Assembly (NCBI GenBank): GCA_947258875.1
Contig: CAMYKB010000005.1
Span: forward strand, 52,608-116,607
Source: an uncultured Gammaproteobacteria bacterium
GTDB taxonomy: Bacteria; Pseudomonadota; Gammaproteobacteria; CAMYKB01
Direction: 5' to 3'
Length of the DNA stretch: 64,000 nucleotides
The position numbers were made by a program, and so were the translations under genes. The first letter of the stretch is position 1. Every line of letters starts with the position of its first letter. A model generated the notes under the pieces. That model made no database searches and was not told the origin of the DNA. It worked only from the letters and a program-made list of their open reading frames with translations. Positions 22,874-33,552 of this stretch are shown here, piece by piece.

Positions 22874-23167
22874 GTGAGCGAACTGGTTACATTGTTACAA
22901 GACTTAATCGGCAAATCCTTGCAATACGAAGGTGCCAGTTACCGGGTAATAGAGGTGTTGCCGGAAGCACCCGCATTGGTGTTGCAATCGGTTATCAACA
23001 ACACTATTCAAGGCAATCAATTCGGTGATGCCCAACGCCGCACACCTACGACACTCACATTACCCGCAACAGTTGGCCCTGACAAAGAATTGCACTCAGG
23101 TATCCGTAGCCTGCTCTCCACCGCAGAGCTTCAACAGCTGCGCACATTGCTGAAACAAAATCCCTAA
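22874..23167 (+). CDS. Conserved hypothetical protein
   Basis: 97-aa ORF between nudF and kdsB; good coding composition. Confidence 0.6.
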   Translation: MSELVTLLQDLIGKSLQYEGASYRVIEVLPEAPALVLQSVINNTIQGNQFGDAQRRTPTTLTLPATVGPDKELHSGIRSLLSTAELQQLRTLLKQNP

Positions 23168-23916
23168 CTGGCAGTAATTAATTTTTCTACTGCGGCAAGG
23201 TCGGCCTGTGTATCGACACCAATACCCGGTGGTGCGGCGCATTCAGCAACATGTATATCTTCCCCATACCATAGTGCGCGCAACTGCTCCAGACGTTCTA
23301 TTTGTTCCAGGCGGCATGCTGGCCTGGCCGTGAATTTTTTCAGATACGCGGCACGATAGGCATATATACCGATATGCCGAAACCCCAGGATTCCCTTTGT
23401 CGGAGCCTTGTCATTATCCAGTCTTTCACAGGGGATCGGTGCACGGCTGAAATATAGCGCATAACCCTGATGGTCGAACACCACCTTGACGGCATTGGGG
23501 TTAATGAATTCTTGCTGAGAAGTAATTGGAACACTTAAGGTAGCAATCGAAGCCCTGTTATATGCATGCAGGTTCTCTGCCGCCTGGCGGATATTTGCTG
23601 CAGGCATTAATGGCTCGTCACCCTGCAGATTGACGACAATATCATTGTCCGCCCATCGCATCATTGCAGCTGCCTCCGCCAACCGGTCTGTTCCCGAGGC
23701 ATGTTCAGCAGACGTCATGCATACTGTGGCACCAAAGGCCTGTGCTGCGCTGCGTACACGCTCATCATCAGTGGCAATGACGACTTCATTGGCGCCACTA
23801 TCAACCGCATGCTCATAGACATGCTGGATCATGGGTTTTCCGGCAATTACCGCGAGGGTTTTACCCGGTAGGCGTTGCGAGGCATACCGCGCAGGAATAG
23901 CAACCTTGAATTTCAC
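23164..23916 (-). CDS. kdsB: 3-deoxy-manno-octulosonate cytidylyltransferase
   Basis: FKVAIPARYASQRLPGKTLAVIAGKPMIQHVYE, NLQGDEPLMP. Confidence 0.96.
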   Translation of the reverse strand: MKFKVAIPARYASQRLPGKTLAVIAGKPMIQHVYEHAVDSGANEVVIATDDERVRSAAQAFGATVCMTSAEHASGTDRLAEAAAMMRWADNDIVVNLQGDEPLMPAANIRQAAENLHAYNRASIATLSVPITSQQEFINPNAVKVVFDHQGYALYFSRAPIPCERLDNDKAPTKGILGFRHIGIYAYRAAYLKKFTARPACRLEQIERLEQLRALWYGEDIHVAECAAPPGIGVDTQADLAAVEKLITAS

Positions 23917-23926
23917 TTAGTGATTG

Positions 23927-24118
23927 TCACTTTTTGTATGATTCATACTCTTCCTGAGTCAACTGACGCGCTTCATCCTGTAGCATTACAGGTATCCCAT
24001 CACGGATAGGGTACCCCAGACGCGCCGAAGTCGATATCAACTCCTGTTTATCTTTATCATAAATAAGTGGCCCTTTGGTTACCGGGCATACCAGGATATC
24101 GAGTAATTTTTTATCCAT
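23927..24118 (-). CDS. Trm112/YcaR family protein
   Basis: [46 protein letters not shown]; between kdsB and lpxK. Confidence 0.93.
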   Translation of the reverse strand: MDKKLLDILVCPVTKGPLIYDKDKQELISTSARLGYPIRDGIPVMLQDEARQLTQEEYESYKK

Positions 24119-25121
24119 GTCTAGATTTTCCAAGAAGATTAAATAATTGTTCAGAAAAAATGGGTTCGAATGCAACTTCCAACGGCACATACCAGTGATG
24201 CGTCTGCGCGAACCGTCGGCACTTAACAGCGTCTTTTTCTGTCATCAAGACGGGTATTTTATCATTAAATTCGAGGTCACCCGACCTATAAACCTGATGA
24301 TCGGCAAACGCATGTTCATGCAGTCGTAATCCATATGCCTGCAACATCGAGAAAAAGCGCGCCGGGTGGCCGATGCCGGCAATCGCATGGACAGGCTCCT
24401 CATCAAACGATGTCAATGCGCGCCGCACAGAAGGATCCTGAAGATTTACAGCTTCAGCAATATATATACGCATGGCAACTTCATTGAGATTCGGATTCGG
24501 TTTGCTGTTACCGCTATTGCTTACCACGAAGTCGACTTCAGCTAATCGTTTCTGTGGCTCACGCAGTGGACCAGCCGGCAGGCAATAACCATTGCCAAAG
24601 CGGCGCTCACCATCGACCACGGCAATTTCGATATCCCGTGGCAAGCGATAGTGCTGCAGGCCATCATCGGAAACAATAACATTGCAGGCATGTTTTTCAA
24701 TAAGATAATTTGCAGCCCGCAGCCTGTCAGGGTCGACTATCATTGGGCTTTGGGTACTGCTTGCAATCAATACCGGCTCATCCCCCACATCCTCAGGATT
24801 ACTGTTCGGCACGACGTCCATCGGCCATTCACTGGAGCTACCTCCATACCCACGACTGATGATCCCAGGAATATAACCTCGTTGCTTTAATTGTTCTATC
24901 AGCCATATCACCAAAGGCGTTTTACCAGTGCCACCGACAGTGATATTGCCGACAATAATTACAGGCACGGACAAAGGCTGTCTTTTCCCAGCGGTAGCGA
25001 CGTAATAGTAACGCCGTATTGATACGAGCAGACAAAACACTACGGACAGCGGCCACAACAAGTAAGTCAGGATATGCTTCGTATACCAGCTTGCAGCAAG
25101 CTTCTGCTTGAAAGTGTTCAC
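24111..25121 (-). CDS. lpxK: Tetraacyldisaccharide 4'-kinase
   Basis: [24 protein letters not shown]-loop; [20 protein letters not shown]. Confidence 0.96.
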   Translation of the reverse strand: MNTFKQKLAASWYTKHILTYLLWPLSVVFCLLVSIRRYYYVATAGKRQPLSVPVIIVGNITVGGTGKTPLVIWLIEQLKQRGYIPGIISRGYGGSSSEWPMDVVPNSNPEDVGDEPVLIASSTQSPMIVDPDRLRAANYLIEKHACNVIVSDDGLQHYRLPRDIEIAVVDGERRFGNGYCLPAGPLREPQKRLAEVDFVVSNSGNSKPNPNLNEVAMRIYIAEAVNLQDPSVRRALTSFDEEPVHAIAGIGHPARFFSMLQAYGLRLHEHAFADHQVYRSGDLEFNDKIPVLMTEKDAVKCRRFAQTHHWYVPLEVAFEPIFSEQLFNLLGKSRHG

Positions 25122-25130
25122 GCGCCTGTA

Positions 25131-26924
25131 TCAGCGCGATTGATCGGCCGGTTTCCCGGCCAGCATTTCATCGGGCTCTCGTAATTGTAACTGGTACAGA
25201 CTGGCATAAGCACCTTTGCGGGCAAGCAACTCATTATGTGTACCTGATTCGATGATTTGTCCATCGCCCATAACAATAATCCGATCGGCGTTTTCTACTG
25301 TGGACAGGCGATGCGCGATCACCAAAGTTGTCCTGTTTTTCAGCAGTGAGTCGAACGCCGCCTGGATATGTCGCTCGGACTCGGCATCCAGTGAGGAAGT
25401 CGCTTCATCGAGAATCAAAATAGGTGCATCCTTGAGAACGGCACGCGCGATTGCTAAGCGTTGCCGTTGGCCTCCAGATAACAGTACGCCGTTATCGCCG
25501 ATGAGCGTTTCCATACCTTCAGGTAATTTGTTGATGAATTCCATGATGTGCGCAGCTTCGGCCGCCGCAAGAAGTTGTTCACTTGTCACATTGCCACGCC
25601 GGCCATAGGCAATATTGTTGGCGATCGAATCATTAAACAACACCACATCCTGGCCAACATAGGTGATCTGTTCGCGCAACTGCGCGAGGCCTAACTCGCG
25701 AATATTGATGCCGTCGAGAAAAATCTCACCACTTGCAGGTTCGTAAAAGCGCGGCACTAGATTGACGAGAGTGGATTTGCCACTGCCAGAACGGCCTACC
25801 AGCGCTACCGTCTCACCTGGCTTTACCTTGAAAGAAATGCCTTTCAACACATCGCCTTTAGCTACATCGTAGCGAAATTGGACATCACGGAATTCGATCT
25901 CACCAGAAACCTCGCCGTGATGGTTTGTTGACTGGTCAAATTCCTGTTCTGTGTCTAGCAGCTGGAAAATACTCTGACCCGCGGCTATACCCTTTTGCAA
26001 GGATTCGTTAATCATGGTCAAGCGCCGCGCTGGGGTTAAGAGCATCGCCATGGCAAAGATAAACGAAACAAAGGTGCCGGCGGAAACATCTTCCCTGACC
26101 GAATCACTAAAGGCGACAAATATGATGCCGGCAAGCGCAGAACCCACAATGAACTGCACTATCGAGGTACTGAGGGCTTTGGTAGCAACCATTTTGAGTT
26201 CCAGCATGCGATTGCGGTCATTTACCTTATCAAACTGGTGGTTCTCGTAATCATGCCCACCAAAAATCTTGACGACCTTGTGTCCGCTGATCATCTCTTC
26301 CGTGACATGCGTGATATCACCCATCGATGACTGGATACGATGACTTATGCGGCGAAAGCGGCGTGTGACAAATACCACCACTGCGGCGATCAGCGGTGCA
26401 GTCAGCAGAAATGTCAGGGTCAACACCCAGTTGTGATAAAACATCAGCGCCAATAATGCGATGATTGTAAGCGTATCCCGTACCACCACTGTAAAGGCCT
26501 GTGAGGCCGCTGTTGCGACCTGTTGCACATTGTAGGTGATCTTGGAAACCAGTTGCCCCGCAGAACTGCTGTCGAAATATGACACCGGCGCATGCAATAA
26601 GTGGTTGAACATTTCACCGCGCAGACGCTTGACAACCTGCTGCCCGACATTCGACATGAAATACGTCGACAGGAAATTGCCCAGGCCACGTACCAGCAGT
26701 GCCATCACCATCAACAGTGGCAGCCATCGAATCATTACGGGATCAGCATCGACGAAACCATCGTCTATGACCAATTTCATAAGATAAGCCAAGCCCGCAT
26801 CGGTTGGCGCATACACAGCCATACCCAGAATAGCCAAGCCAAAATATCGGGCATGGGCCATCGAATATGAAAGCAAGCGGCGATATACCATACCGCCACT
26901 GTAGTACTGATCGGGTTGCGGCAT
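25131..26924 (-). CDS. msbA: Lipid A export ATP-binding/permease MsbA
   Basis: ABC exporter with Walker [25 protein letters not shown]; next to lpxK. Confidence 0.94.
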   Translation of the reverse strand: MPQPDQYYSGGMVYRRLLSYSMAHARYFGLAILGMAVYAPTDAGLAYLMKLVIDDGFVDADPVMIRWLPLLMVMALLVRGLGNFLSTYFMSNVGQQVVKRLRGEMFNHLLHAPVSYFDSSSAGQLVSKITYNVQQVATAASQAFTVVVRDTLTIIALLALMFYHNWVLTLTFLLTAPLIAAVVVFVTRRFRRISHRIQSSMGDITHVTEEMISGHKVVKIFGGHDYENHQFDKVNDRNRMLELKMVATKALSTSIVQFIVGSALAGIIFVAFSDSVREDVSAGTFVSFIFAMAMLLTPARRLTMINESLQKGIAAGQSIFQLLDTEQEFDQSTNHHGEVSGEIEFRDVQFRYDVAKGDVLKGISFKVKPGETVALVGRSGSGKSTLVNLVPRFYEPASGEIFLDGINIRELGLAQLREQITYVGQDVVLFNDSIANNIAYGRRGNVTSEQLLAAAEAAHIMEFINKLPEGMETLIGDNGVLLSGGQRQRLAIARAVLKDAPILILDEATSSLDAESERHIQAAFDSLLKNRTTLVIAHRLSTVENADRIIVMGDGQIIESGTHNELLARKGAYASLYQLQLREPDEMLAGKPADQSR

Positions 26925-26932
26925 ATTCAGTA

Positions 26933-27352
26933 TTACTTGGTTTCGGTCCTGCTGGTGGCTATCGATAATCGGGTAATTCCCAGACGGGCAGCAGTATCCA
27001 TTGCGGTAACAACAGATTGATGAGGCGTGCGTGCATCGGCCCTGATCACCACGGGTTTGTTTTCCTGGCCGTCAATCGCCTTACTGATTGCTGCGTATAA
27101 TGTTTCCTGAGAAGAGTCGACCAGCGCATTGCCATTCAGATAATAATGGCCTTGGATGTCAATCGAGATATCCAGCGGCTTCATGGCCTGCTCCGCAGAT
27201 TTCGCCGTTGCATCAGGTAGGTCGATACGCAATTCGGAATAGCGATCAAATGTAGTTGTAATCATAAAGAAGATCAGCAACAGGAAAACCACATCAATGA
27301 GTGGGGTCAGGTTGACGTCCACATCCTCTATCTTGTTTGACTTGAAATTCAT
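26933..27352 (-). CDS. exbD: Biopolymer transport protein ExbD/TolR family
   Basis: VDVNLTPLIDVVFLLLIFFMITTTF. Confidence 0.93.
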   Translation of the reverse strand: MNFKSNKIEDVDVNLTPLIDVVFLLLIFFMITTTFDRYSELRIDLPDATAKSAEQAMKPLDISIDIQGHYYLNGNALVDSSQETLYAAISKAIDGQENKPVVIRADARTPHQSVVTAMDTAARLGITRLSIATSRTETK

Positions 27353-28038
27353 GCGGCCTGGCTGGGCACCTCTCCCGACCTGGTCTTTCTATTATGCATA
27401 ACCTCAACCAGTTTGATGGCTTCACGCTCCATACTGATCACCAATGCCTCGATGCGGCGCCTGAAGAAGCGGTAAAAAGCGAGACTGGGTATCGCGACTG
27501 TGATGCCGGCAGCCGTTGTTAGCAGAGCCGTGGAAATACCACCGGCCAGCTCACCTGGATCTCCAACCCCGACACTGGTAATGACACTAAACACCTTAAT
27601 CATGCCAACGACCGTGCCCAGCAAACCCAATAGCGGTGTAATCGCCGCAATAGTACCGAGAGTATTGATAAAGCGTTCGAGATCGTGGACAACATGTCGG
27701 CCGGCCTCCTCAATACTCTCTTTCATGATTTCCCGGTCATAATGCCGATTGAGCAAGCCGGTAGCGAGAACACGCCCCAAGGGAGAACTGTCACGGATAC
27801 CAAGGATGCGTTTCTCGTCGAGCTGATTCTTTTTCTGCCAATGCCAGATTTGCGCAACAAGATGCTTCGGCATTACTCGCTGTGGCCGCAGGGTCCAGAA
27901 TCGCTCAACGATAATGGCCAATGCGAATACTGAGCAGGCAATTATCGGCAACATCAACCATCCACCGGCCTTTATGATTTCAAACACGGATGTGGCAACC
28001 TTCTGTTTATGTTGAAAAACGGATGCTAAGGGCAGCAA
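27349..28038 (-). CDS. exbB: MotA/TolQ/ExbB proton channel family protein
   Basis: LGTIAAITPLLGLLGTVVGMIKVF; GGISTALLTTAAGITVAIPSL. Confidence 0.93.
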   Translation of the reverse strand: MLPLASVFQHKQKVATSVFEIIKAGGWLMLPIIACSVFALAIIVERFWTLRPQRVMPKHLVAQIWHWQKKNQLDEKRILGIRDSSPLGRVLATGLLNRHYDREIMKESIEEAGRHVVHDLERFINTLGTIAAITPLLGLLGTVVGMIKVFSVITSVGVGDPGELAGGISTALLTTAAGITVAIPSLAFYRFFRRRIEALVISMEREAIKLVEVMHNRKTRSGEVPSQAA

Positions 28039-28089
28039 TCATACTGTATTTGCCATGCTGACTAAATGCCTTATTTAAGGAACCTCTGA

Positions 28090-30405
28090 TTACCTCTCGG
28101 TCGTGGCGGGCATTGACGTCCAGTAACGTCTGCCAGTGTGTCGATACCTGTCAAGCAGCTCAACTCCGTTCTGTGGATGAATCCTGAACGCCATTGCGCC
28201 CGTCTCGGCAGTTATCAGCACCTCAATACCACGATCCTCGTAGCGTTTCACGATATCTGCCTTAGGAAAGCCAAAACGGTTTCGATAACCGCTGGATACC
28301 AGTGCATAATCTGGATTCACGGCCCCAACGAATGCTGTGGTTGAGGAAGTCCTGCTACCATGATGAGGCACCAGTATGATGCTACTGCGCAAGCTGTCAC
28401 CGTACTGCCTGAGCATGGTCTTCTCGGCATGGGATTCGATATCACCCGTCAGTAGCACCGAGCCGCCGGCATTACTAACTCGTAGCACACAGGAGCGATT
28501 ATTGTCTGTGGAATACCAGTCTGCAGCCGGACCCAGGACATTAAACTGTACGTTGTCCCATTGCCACTGTTGACCAGCCACACATTGTTGGACAGGAGCA
28601 TGGTCTATCTTCTTGTCGGTACTGTGAATAACCTGTCCGACGCTGATACCTGCCAATAACGCCGTAGTTCCACCGATATGGTCATTGTCACCATGGCTGA
28701 TCATCAGGGTGTCAATGCCGCGAACTCCCAGTTTCCTCAAATAGGGCAATATCACGGCGTCGCCGGCATTGAAGGTATTACTGAAACGGGCGCCCGTGTC
28801 GTAAACAAGCACATGCTCACGCGTCTGGATGACCGCAGCCAGTCCCTGCCCTACATCCAGCAGGGTCATACGGAATTCACCGACATCCAATGAGTCGCCA
28901 TCCGCAACCAATAACGGCGCTAACATCACCACACCAAGCCAGCGTGCAGGCCAACCGCGAGGCGCTAACAGCAGTAGCACACCCAAAACAGCGGGCCACA
29001 TCGCCCAGCCTGGCGGTGCATGCTGCCATTTTGCGTGGGGTAATGTGGCAAGCATTTCCAGCAAATGCCACATCAAATCCAGCGTATGATCGGCGACCCC
29101 CAACAGCAACTGACCCAATGGCGCCCACAACAGCAGCATTGTCGACCCCAACAGGGTCAGGGGCACAACAACAAAACTGACCCAGGGTACTGCAATAAGA
29201 TTCGCCAGCGGAGCAACAAGCACAGAACGCTGAAAAAACAGCAGCCCAAGCGGTAACAAACCGACCGCCAGTACCCACTGAAGCTTCCCCCATGATTGCC
29301 AGCCTCGCAGGCGATCATGGAGACGGCCCGCCATTACATAGGCTATACAGGCTACCGCGGTAAAGGAAAGCCAGAAACCTGCTGACATCACCGCCAGTGG
29401 ATCCCATAACAATACCGCCAGCAGCGCCACAGAAAGCACCTGAGATACGGTTATTGTGCGCCCCGTCGTCGTGGCTACCAATACCACCGTTAACATCACT
29501 AATGCCCGTTGTGTCGGTACCGTAAATCCCGCCATCAAGGCATAGAACAGAGCAAATATGATAGCTGACAAGGCGGCGGCACGCTGCGCCGGAAACGCAA
29601 GGCAAAGGCGGCTACTATAGCGCCACAGCCGGAATACCACCCAGAAAACCAAGCCAGCCACAAGTCCAATATGCAGACCCGAGATCGCCAGCAAATGATT
29701 GGTGCCGGTATCGATCAATAATTGCCATTGATGAGGCTCGATCCCACCACGTTCGCCAACAGTCAAAGCTGTCAACACACCGATATTATCGCTCGCCGGC
29801 AAGGCCAGCCTCATGCGGTCATGCAATGACTGCCGCAACCGCCCAATAGGCCGAGACAGGCGGCTTACCGGCAATTGTGCATAGGCCTGCTTGCTTCTGA
29901 CATATCCTGTGGCGCGCACTCTGTGCTGGAACAACCAGGCCTCATAGTCGAAGCCACCTGGATTCATGAATCCCCAGGGCCGTTTCAGGCGCACTGTGAA
30001 GGTCCAACGTTGTCCCAGCCGCAAATTCGGTGCGTCACCGTACCAACTCAGCCGGATATGCTGCGGTAAGTGATGGATCAATTGACCATCAAGTTCTGCC
30101 GACTCAGCATCAAAATAGAAACGTGTCCTGCGCTCATTTTTTTCCGGTATGGAATCGATAATGCCAGTGATTTGCAAGTCTTCACCTTCGAGTGAAGGTT
30201 CCAGCGAGGGTGCTATCTGCAACTGCGCGTGCATCAAGGCCCACAAGAAGCCGATGCCAAGCATCAATGGGAACCTGAACCGCGGGCTATACCACAACAG
30301 CAATACAAGCAGCGGTAGCAAAACAACCCAATACCCTGTCGGCAACAGTTCGAGCTGTTGCAGGATTAGCACACCAAACAAAAACCCCGACGCAGCCATT
30401 TTCAT
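28090..30405 (-). CDS. comEC: DNA internalization competence protein ComEC/Rec2
   Basis: Competence TM domain (LLAISGLHIGLVAGL) and metallo-beta-lactamase domain (LMISHGDNDHIGG; LVPHHGSRTSS). Confidence 0.95.
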   Translation of the reverse strand: MKMAASGFLFGVLILQQLELLPTGYWVVLLPLLVLLLWYSPRFRFPLMLGIGFLWALMHAQLQIAPSLEPSLEGEDLQITGIIDSIPEKNERRTRFYFDAESAELDGQLIHHLPQHIRLSWYGDAPNLRLGQRWTFTVRLKRPWGFMNPGGFDYEAWLFQHRVRATGYVRSKQAYAQLPVSRLSRPIGRLRQSLHDRMRLALPASDNIGVLTALTVGERGGIEPHQWQLLIDTGTNHLLAISGLHIGLVAGLVFWVVFRLWRYSSRLCLAFPAQRAAALSAIIFALFYALMAGFTVPTQRALVMLTVVLVATTTGRTITVSQVLSVALLAVLLWDPLAVMSAGFWLSFTAVACIAYVMAGRLHDRLRGWQSWGKLQWVLAVGLLPLGLLFFQRSVLVAPLANLIAVPWVSFVVVPLTLLGSTMLLLWAPLGQLLLGVADHTLDLMWHLLEMLATLPHAKWQHAPPGWAMWPAVLGVLLLLAPRGWPARWLGVVMLAPLLVADGDSLDVGEFRMTLLDVGQGLAAVIQTREHVLVYDTGARFSNTFNAGDAVILPYLRKLGVRGIDTLMISHGDNDHIGGTTALLAGISVGQVIHSTDKKIDHAPVQQCVAGQQWQWDNVQFNVLGPAADWYSTDNNRSCVLRVSNAGGSVLLTGDIESHAEKTMLRQYGDSLRSSIILVPHHGSRTSSTTAFVGAVNPDYALVSSGYRNRFGFPKADIVKRYEDRGIEVLITAETGAMAFRIHPQNGVELLDRYRHTGRRYWTSMPATTER

Positions 30406-30477
30406 AGCGTATAAACGTATAATATGGATAATGTGGGCCGCGTATACAGGCCTGCTGTAAACTGATACCGAGAACCA

Positions 30478-31017
30478 ATGCCAAAGAAACTGATCCAGCG
30501 CCTCGTTCCAGGCATGAATTCGATACGTGAACACAAATCGCTACACCTGTTCGGCGATTTACTGCACGATCCGAATTTGTGGCACCTCAACCGTCGTTCG
30601 GTTGCCGGCGCATTTGCGGTAGGTCTGTTTACAGCGTTTATTCCCGTCCCTGGGCAAATGCTCATCGCTGCAGCTCTGGCTATATTCTTTCGCGTTAACC
30701 TGCCTCTTTCGGTAATGTTGGTGCTAATAACTAACCCCATCACCATACCGCCCTTGTACTACTTGGCTTACAAAGTTGGCAATGCCATTCTGGGTAATGT
30801 CCCAGGAACATTTAATTTCGAACTCAGTTTCGACTGGCTAGTCAACGGGTTAATCCCTGTGTGGAAACCCTTCCTGCTGGGTTGCTTTGTGCTTGGTGCC
30901 CTGGCTGCACTAATTGGTTACAGTGCTATTCGCCTCTATTGGCGTATGTACGTATTAAGAAACCGTGAGCGACGCCGCTTACGCAAACGTAACGGCACAT
31001 CCAGTGGTGTAAAGTGA
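30478..31017 (+). CDS. DUF2062 domain membrane protein
   Basis: NRRSVAGAFAVGLFTAFIPVPGQMLIAAALAIFFRVNLPLSVMLVLITNPITIPPLYYLAYKVG. Confidence 0.9.
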   Translation: MPKKLIQRLVPGMNSIREHKSLHLFGDLLHDPNLWHLNRRSVAGAFAVGLFTAFIPVPGQMLIAAALAIFFRVNLPLSVMLVLITNPITIPPLYYLAYKVGNAILGNVPGTFNFELSFDWLVNGLIPVWKPFLLGCFVLGALAALIGYSAIRLYWRMYVLRNRERRRLRKRNGTSSGVK

Positions 31018-31027
31018 TGCGGCAGGA

Positions 31028-31723
31028 TTACTGTAAATATAAAACTCCATCCCGGAGTTCATAGACCCTGTCCATATTGCCAGCCAGATGCGCATCATGT
31101 GTCACCACCAGGAAACTGGTATGCAATTGCTCATTCAACTGTAACATCAATTCATAGATATGATCAGCAGTCTTGCGATCGAGGTTACCTGTCGGCTCAT
31201 CCGCCAGTACCGCCTTGGGTTCTGTTACCAGTGCCCGACAAATAGCTACACGCTGACGTTCACCACCTGATAATTCACCCGGTTTGTGTAATAAACGCGC
31301 TTGCAGTCCTACCTTATCCAATATCGATTCTGCGCGCTCCCTGGCTTCATGTGGTTTGAGTCCGCGAATCAGCAACGGCATCGCTACATTTTCGAGAGCA
31401 GTGAATTCCGGAAGCAGATGGTGAAACTGATACACAAAACCCAGAGACTGATTACGCAGTTTGCCACGTGCCGCATCCGAAAGCTTGCTCATGTCGTGGC
31501 CACATACGTGCACATCACCACTAGAGGGAACGTCCAGTCCACCTAGCAAATGCAACAAGGTACTCTTGCCACTGCCGGAGGCTCCAATCACTGCCACTTT
31601 CTCAGCGGGCCCGATATCAAATTCGACACCATTGAGCACATCGGCACTCAGCCCACCTTCTTGGTAGCGCTTGGTGAGCATATGGCAACGGATAACTGAT
31701 GTCTGTGCAGTATTACCTTGCAT
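31028..31723 (-). CDS. lolD: Lipoprotein-releasing ABC transporter ATPase LolD
   Basis: [41 protein letters not shown]; adjacent permease. Confidence 0.94.
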   Translation of the reverse strand: MQGNTAQTSVIRCHMLTKRYQEGGLSADVLNGVEFDIGPAEKVAVIGASGSGKSTLLHLLGGLDVPSSGDVHVCGHDMSKLSDAARGKLRNQSLGFVYQFHHLLPEFTALENVAMPLLIRGLKPHEARERAESILDKVGLQARLLHKPGELSGGERQRVAICRALVTEPKAVLADEPTGNLDRKTADHIYELMLQLNEQLHTSFLVVTHDAHLAGNMDRVYELRDGVLYLQ

Positions 31724-31728
31724 ACCGA

Positions 31729-32976
31729 TTACTCATAACGTAAGGCCTGCGCGGGCTGGGTACGCGATGCCCGCCACGCAGGGTAGATTGTTGCAATGAC
31801 AGAAAGCAAGAATGCGACCGAAGCGACCAACACCACATCAGATGACTGTAGATCTGACGGCAAGTCACTGATGTAATAGATATCGGGTGATAGGAATTTG
31901 GTGCCAAGCAGACCTTCCAGACCAGCAATCAGTTTTTCCAGATTCAATGACAGCAGCACCCCGCCGATGATGCCCAGCATGGTTCCAAATACACCGATAA
32001 AGGTCCCTTGAATCATAAACACAGACATCACACTACGTGGAGTCAACCCCAGTGTGCGCAGTATGGCAATATCCGCCTGCTTATCGGTTACTACCATGAT
32101 TAGCATGGAAACAATGTTAAATGCTGCCACTGCGACAATCAGTGTCATAATGATGAACATCATGGTCTTTTCCATCTGCACTGCACGAAAATAATTCGCG
32201 TGCTGACGCGTCCAGTCGCTGATCCAGTAATCAGCACCCAGGTCATTTTCGAGCTGACGTGTGATAGGCACGATTTTAAACAGGTCATCGACCTTGAGTC
32301 GCAACCCGCTGATACCATCGCGCATCTGATAAAGTTTGACAGCATCATCCAGATGGATCAGCGCCGCATGCCGGTCATATTGCGACATACCGACTTCGAA
32401 AACACCCGTCACGGTAAAGCGGCGTAATCTGGGTAAAATGCCTGCTGGCGTGACACTTGCCTGCGGCGTGATCACCATGATCTTGTCACCAACACCTACA
32501 GACAGCGCGTCTGCCAGCAACCTGCCCAAAATGATACCGTAATCCCCAGCACGAAGATCGGACATCTGCCCCGCAACCATCTTGTCACCCACATCAGACA
32601 CTTTGGGTTCTTCCTGAGGCAAAACTCCACGTATCGAAACGCCGCTGACCAGCTGGCCATTGATTAACATCGCCTGTCCTTCGATGTAGGGCGCTGAACC
32701 TTTAATCTGCGGATATGCATCAAGCTTGGTTGCCAGAGAACCCCAGTCATCCAGACGTCCTCTAAGCTCGGTTACAGTGGCATGCGAAGTCATCCCGAGG
32801 ATACGGGTACGCATCTCGGTCTGAAAACCGTTCATGACGGAAAGTACCGTGACGATGACCGTGATACCCAGTGCAATTCCCAGGATAGACACCAGGGAGA
32901 TGAATGAGATGAAGTGATTACGGCGTTTGGCCCGCGTGTACCTGAGGCCAATAAAAAATTCTATGGGCTGAAACAT
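31729..32976 (-). CDS. Lipoprotein-releasing ABC transporter permease (LolC/E family)
   Basis: [50 protein letters not shown]-terminal [18 protein letters not shown]. Confidence 0.93.
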   Translation of the reverse strand: MFQPIEFFIGLRYTRAKRRNHFISFISLVSILGIALGITVIVTVLSVMNGFQTEMRTRILGMTSHATVTELRGRLDDWGSLATKLDAYPQIKGSAPYIEGQAMLINGQLVSGVSIRGVLPQEEPKVSDVGDKMVAGQMSDLRAGDYGIILGRLLADALSVGVGDKIMVITPQASVTPAGILPRLRRFTVTGVFEVGMSQYDRHAALIHLDDAVKLYQMRDGISGLRLKVDDLFKIVPITRQLENDLGADYWISDWTRQHANYFRAVQMEKTMMFIIMTLIVAVAAFNIVSMLIMVVTDKQADIAILRTLGLTPRSVMSVFMIQGTFIGVFGTMLGIIGGVLLSLNLEKLIAGLEGLLGTKFLSPDIYYISDLPSDLQSSDVVLVASVAFLLSVIATIYPAWRASRTQPAQALRYE

Positions 32977-33211
32977 AGCGCGCATTAAAGCACAAAAGAA
33001 CTTTGAAATTGAATCAAAAGATGTGAACAAAGTTTTCTGATGCCGAATCTTTTGAATGAGTTACCGATCTTAAGCATGAACAAGCGCCAGATAGCTCAAA
33101 AACCGACCAATGGTCTAAAATTTCCAACCAGCTCAATAGGCTAGATGACTTTTCTCATCAACAGACTGATGCTATAGTCACACACATAAGCTATCCCATG
33201 GGGAGCCACAC

Positions 33212-33493
33212 ATGCTCAAAAGACTGTCGATCATTAGCTGCGCCATAGCAGGTTTACTGATTTCCGTGCCTGCTGGTGCCGATGTCCTCAAAATTGACGG
33301 CAAGCGCGTCGTTGCAAAGGACAATACGCCCACACGTGGTATGAACAAGTCTCAGGTCAAGCAGCGCTATGGTGCACCTGTTTCAAAGAAGGGCGCCGTA
33401 GGTCAACCGCCCATTTCGAGTTGGGACTACGGCAACTACACGGTGTATTTTGAATATGACAAAGTCCTGCACTCAGTAGTTCGCCGCAATTAA
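33212..33493 (+). CDS. Small exported protein, BamE/SmpA-like fold suggested
   Basis: Signal peptide; GMNKSQVKQRYGAPVSKKGAVGQPPISSWDYGNYTVYFEYDKVLHSVV. Confidence 0.7.
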   Translation: MLKRLSIISCAIAGLLISVPAGADVLKIDGKRVVAKDNTPTRGMNKSQVKQRYGAPVSKKGAVGQPPISSWDYGNYTVYFEYDKVLHSVVRRN

Positions 33494-33552
33494 GCACCAC
33501 ACCCACCACTGCATACCAAGATATTGTCACTCCCCTCATTAGGTGTGGCGGT

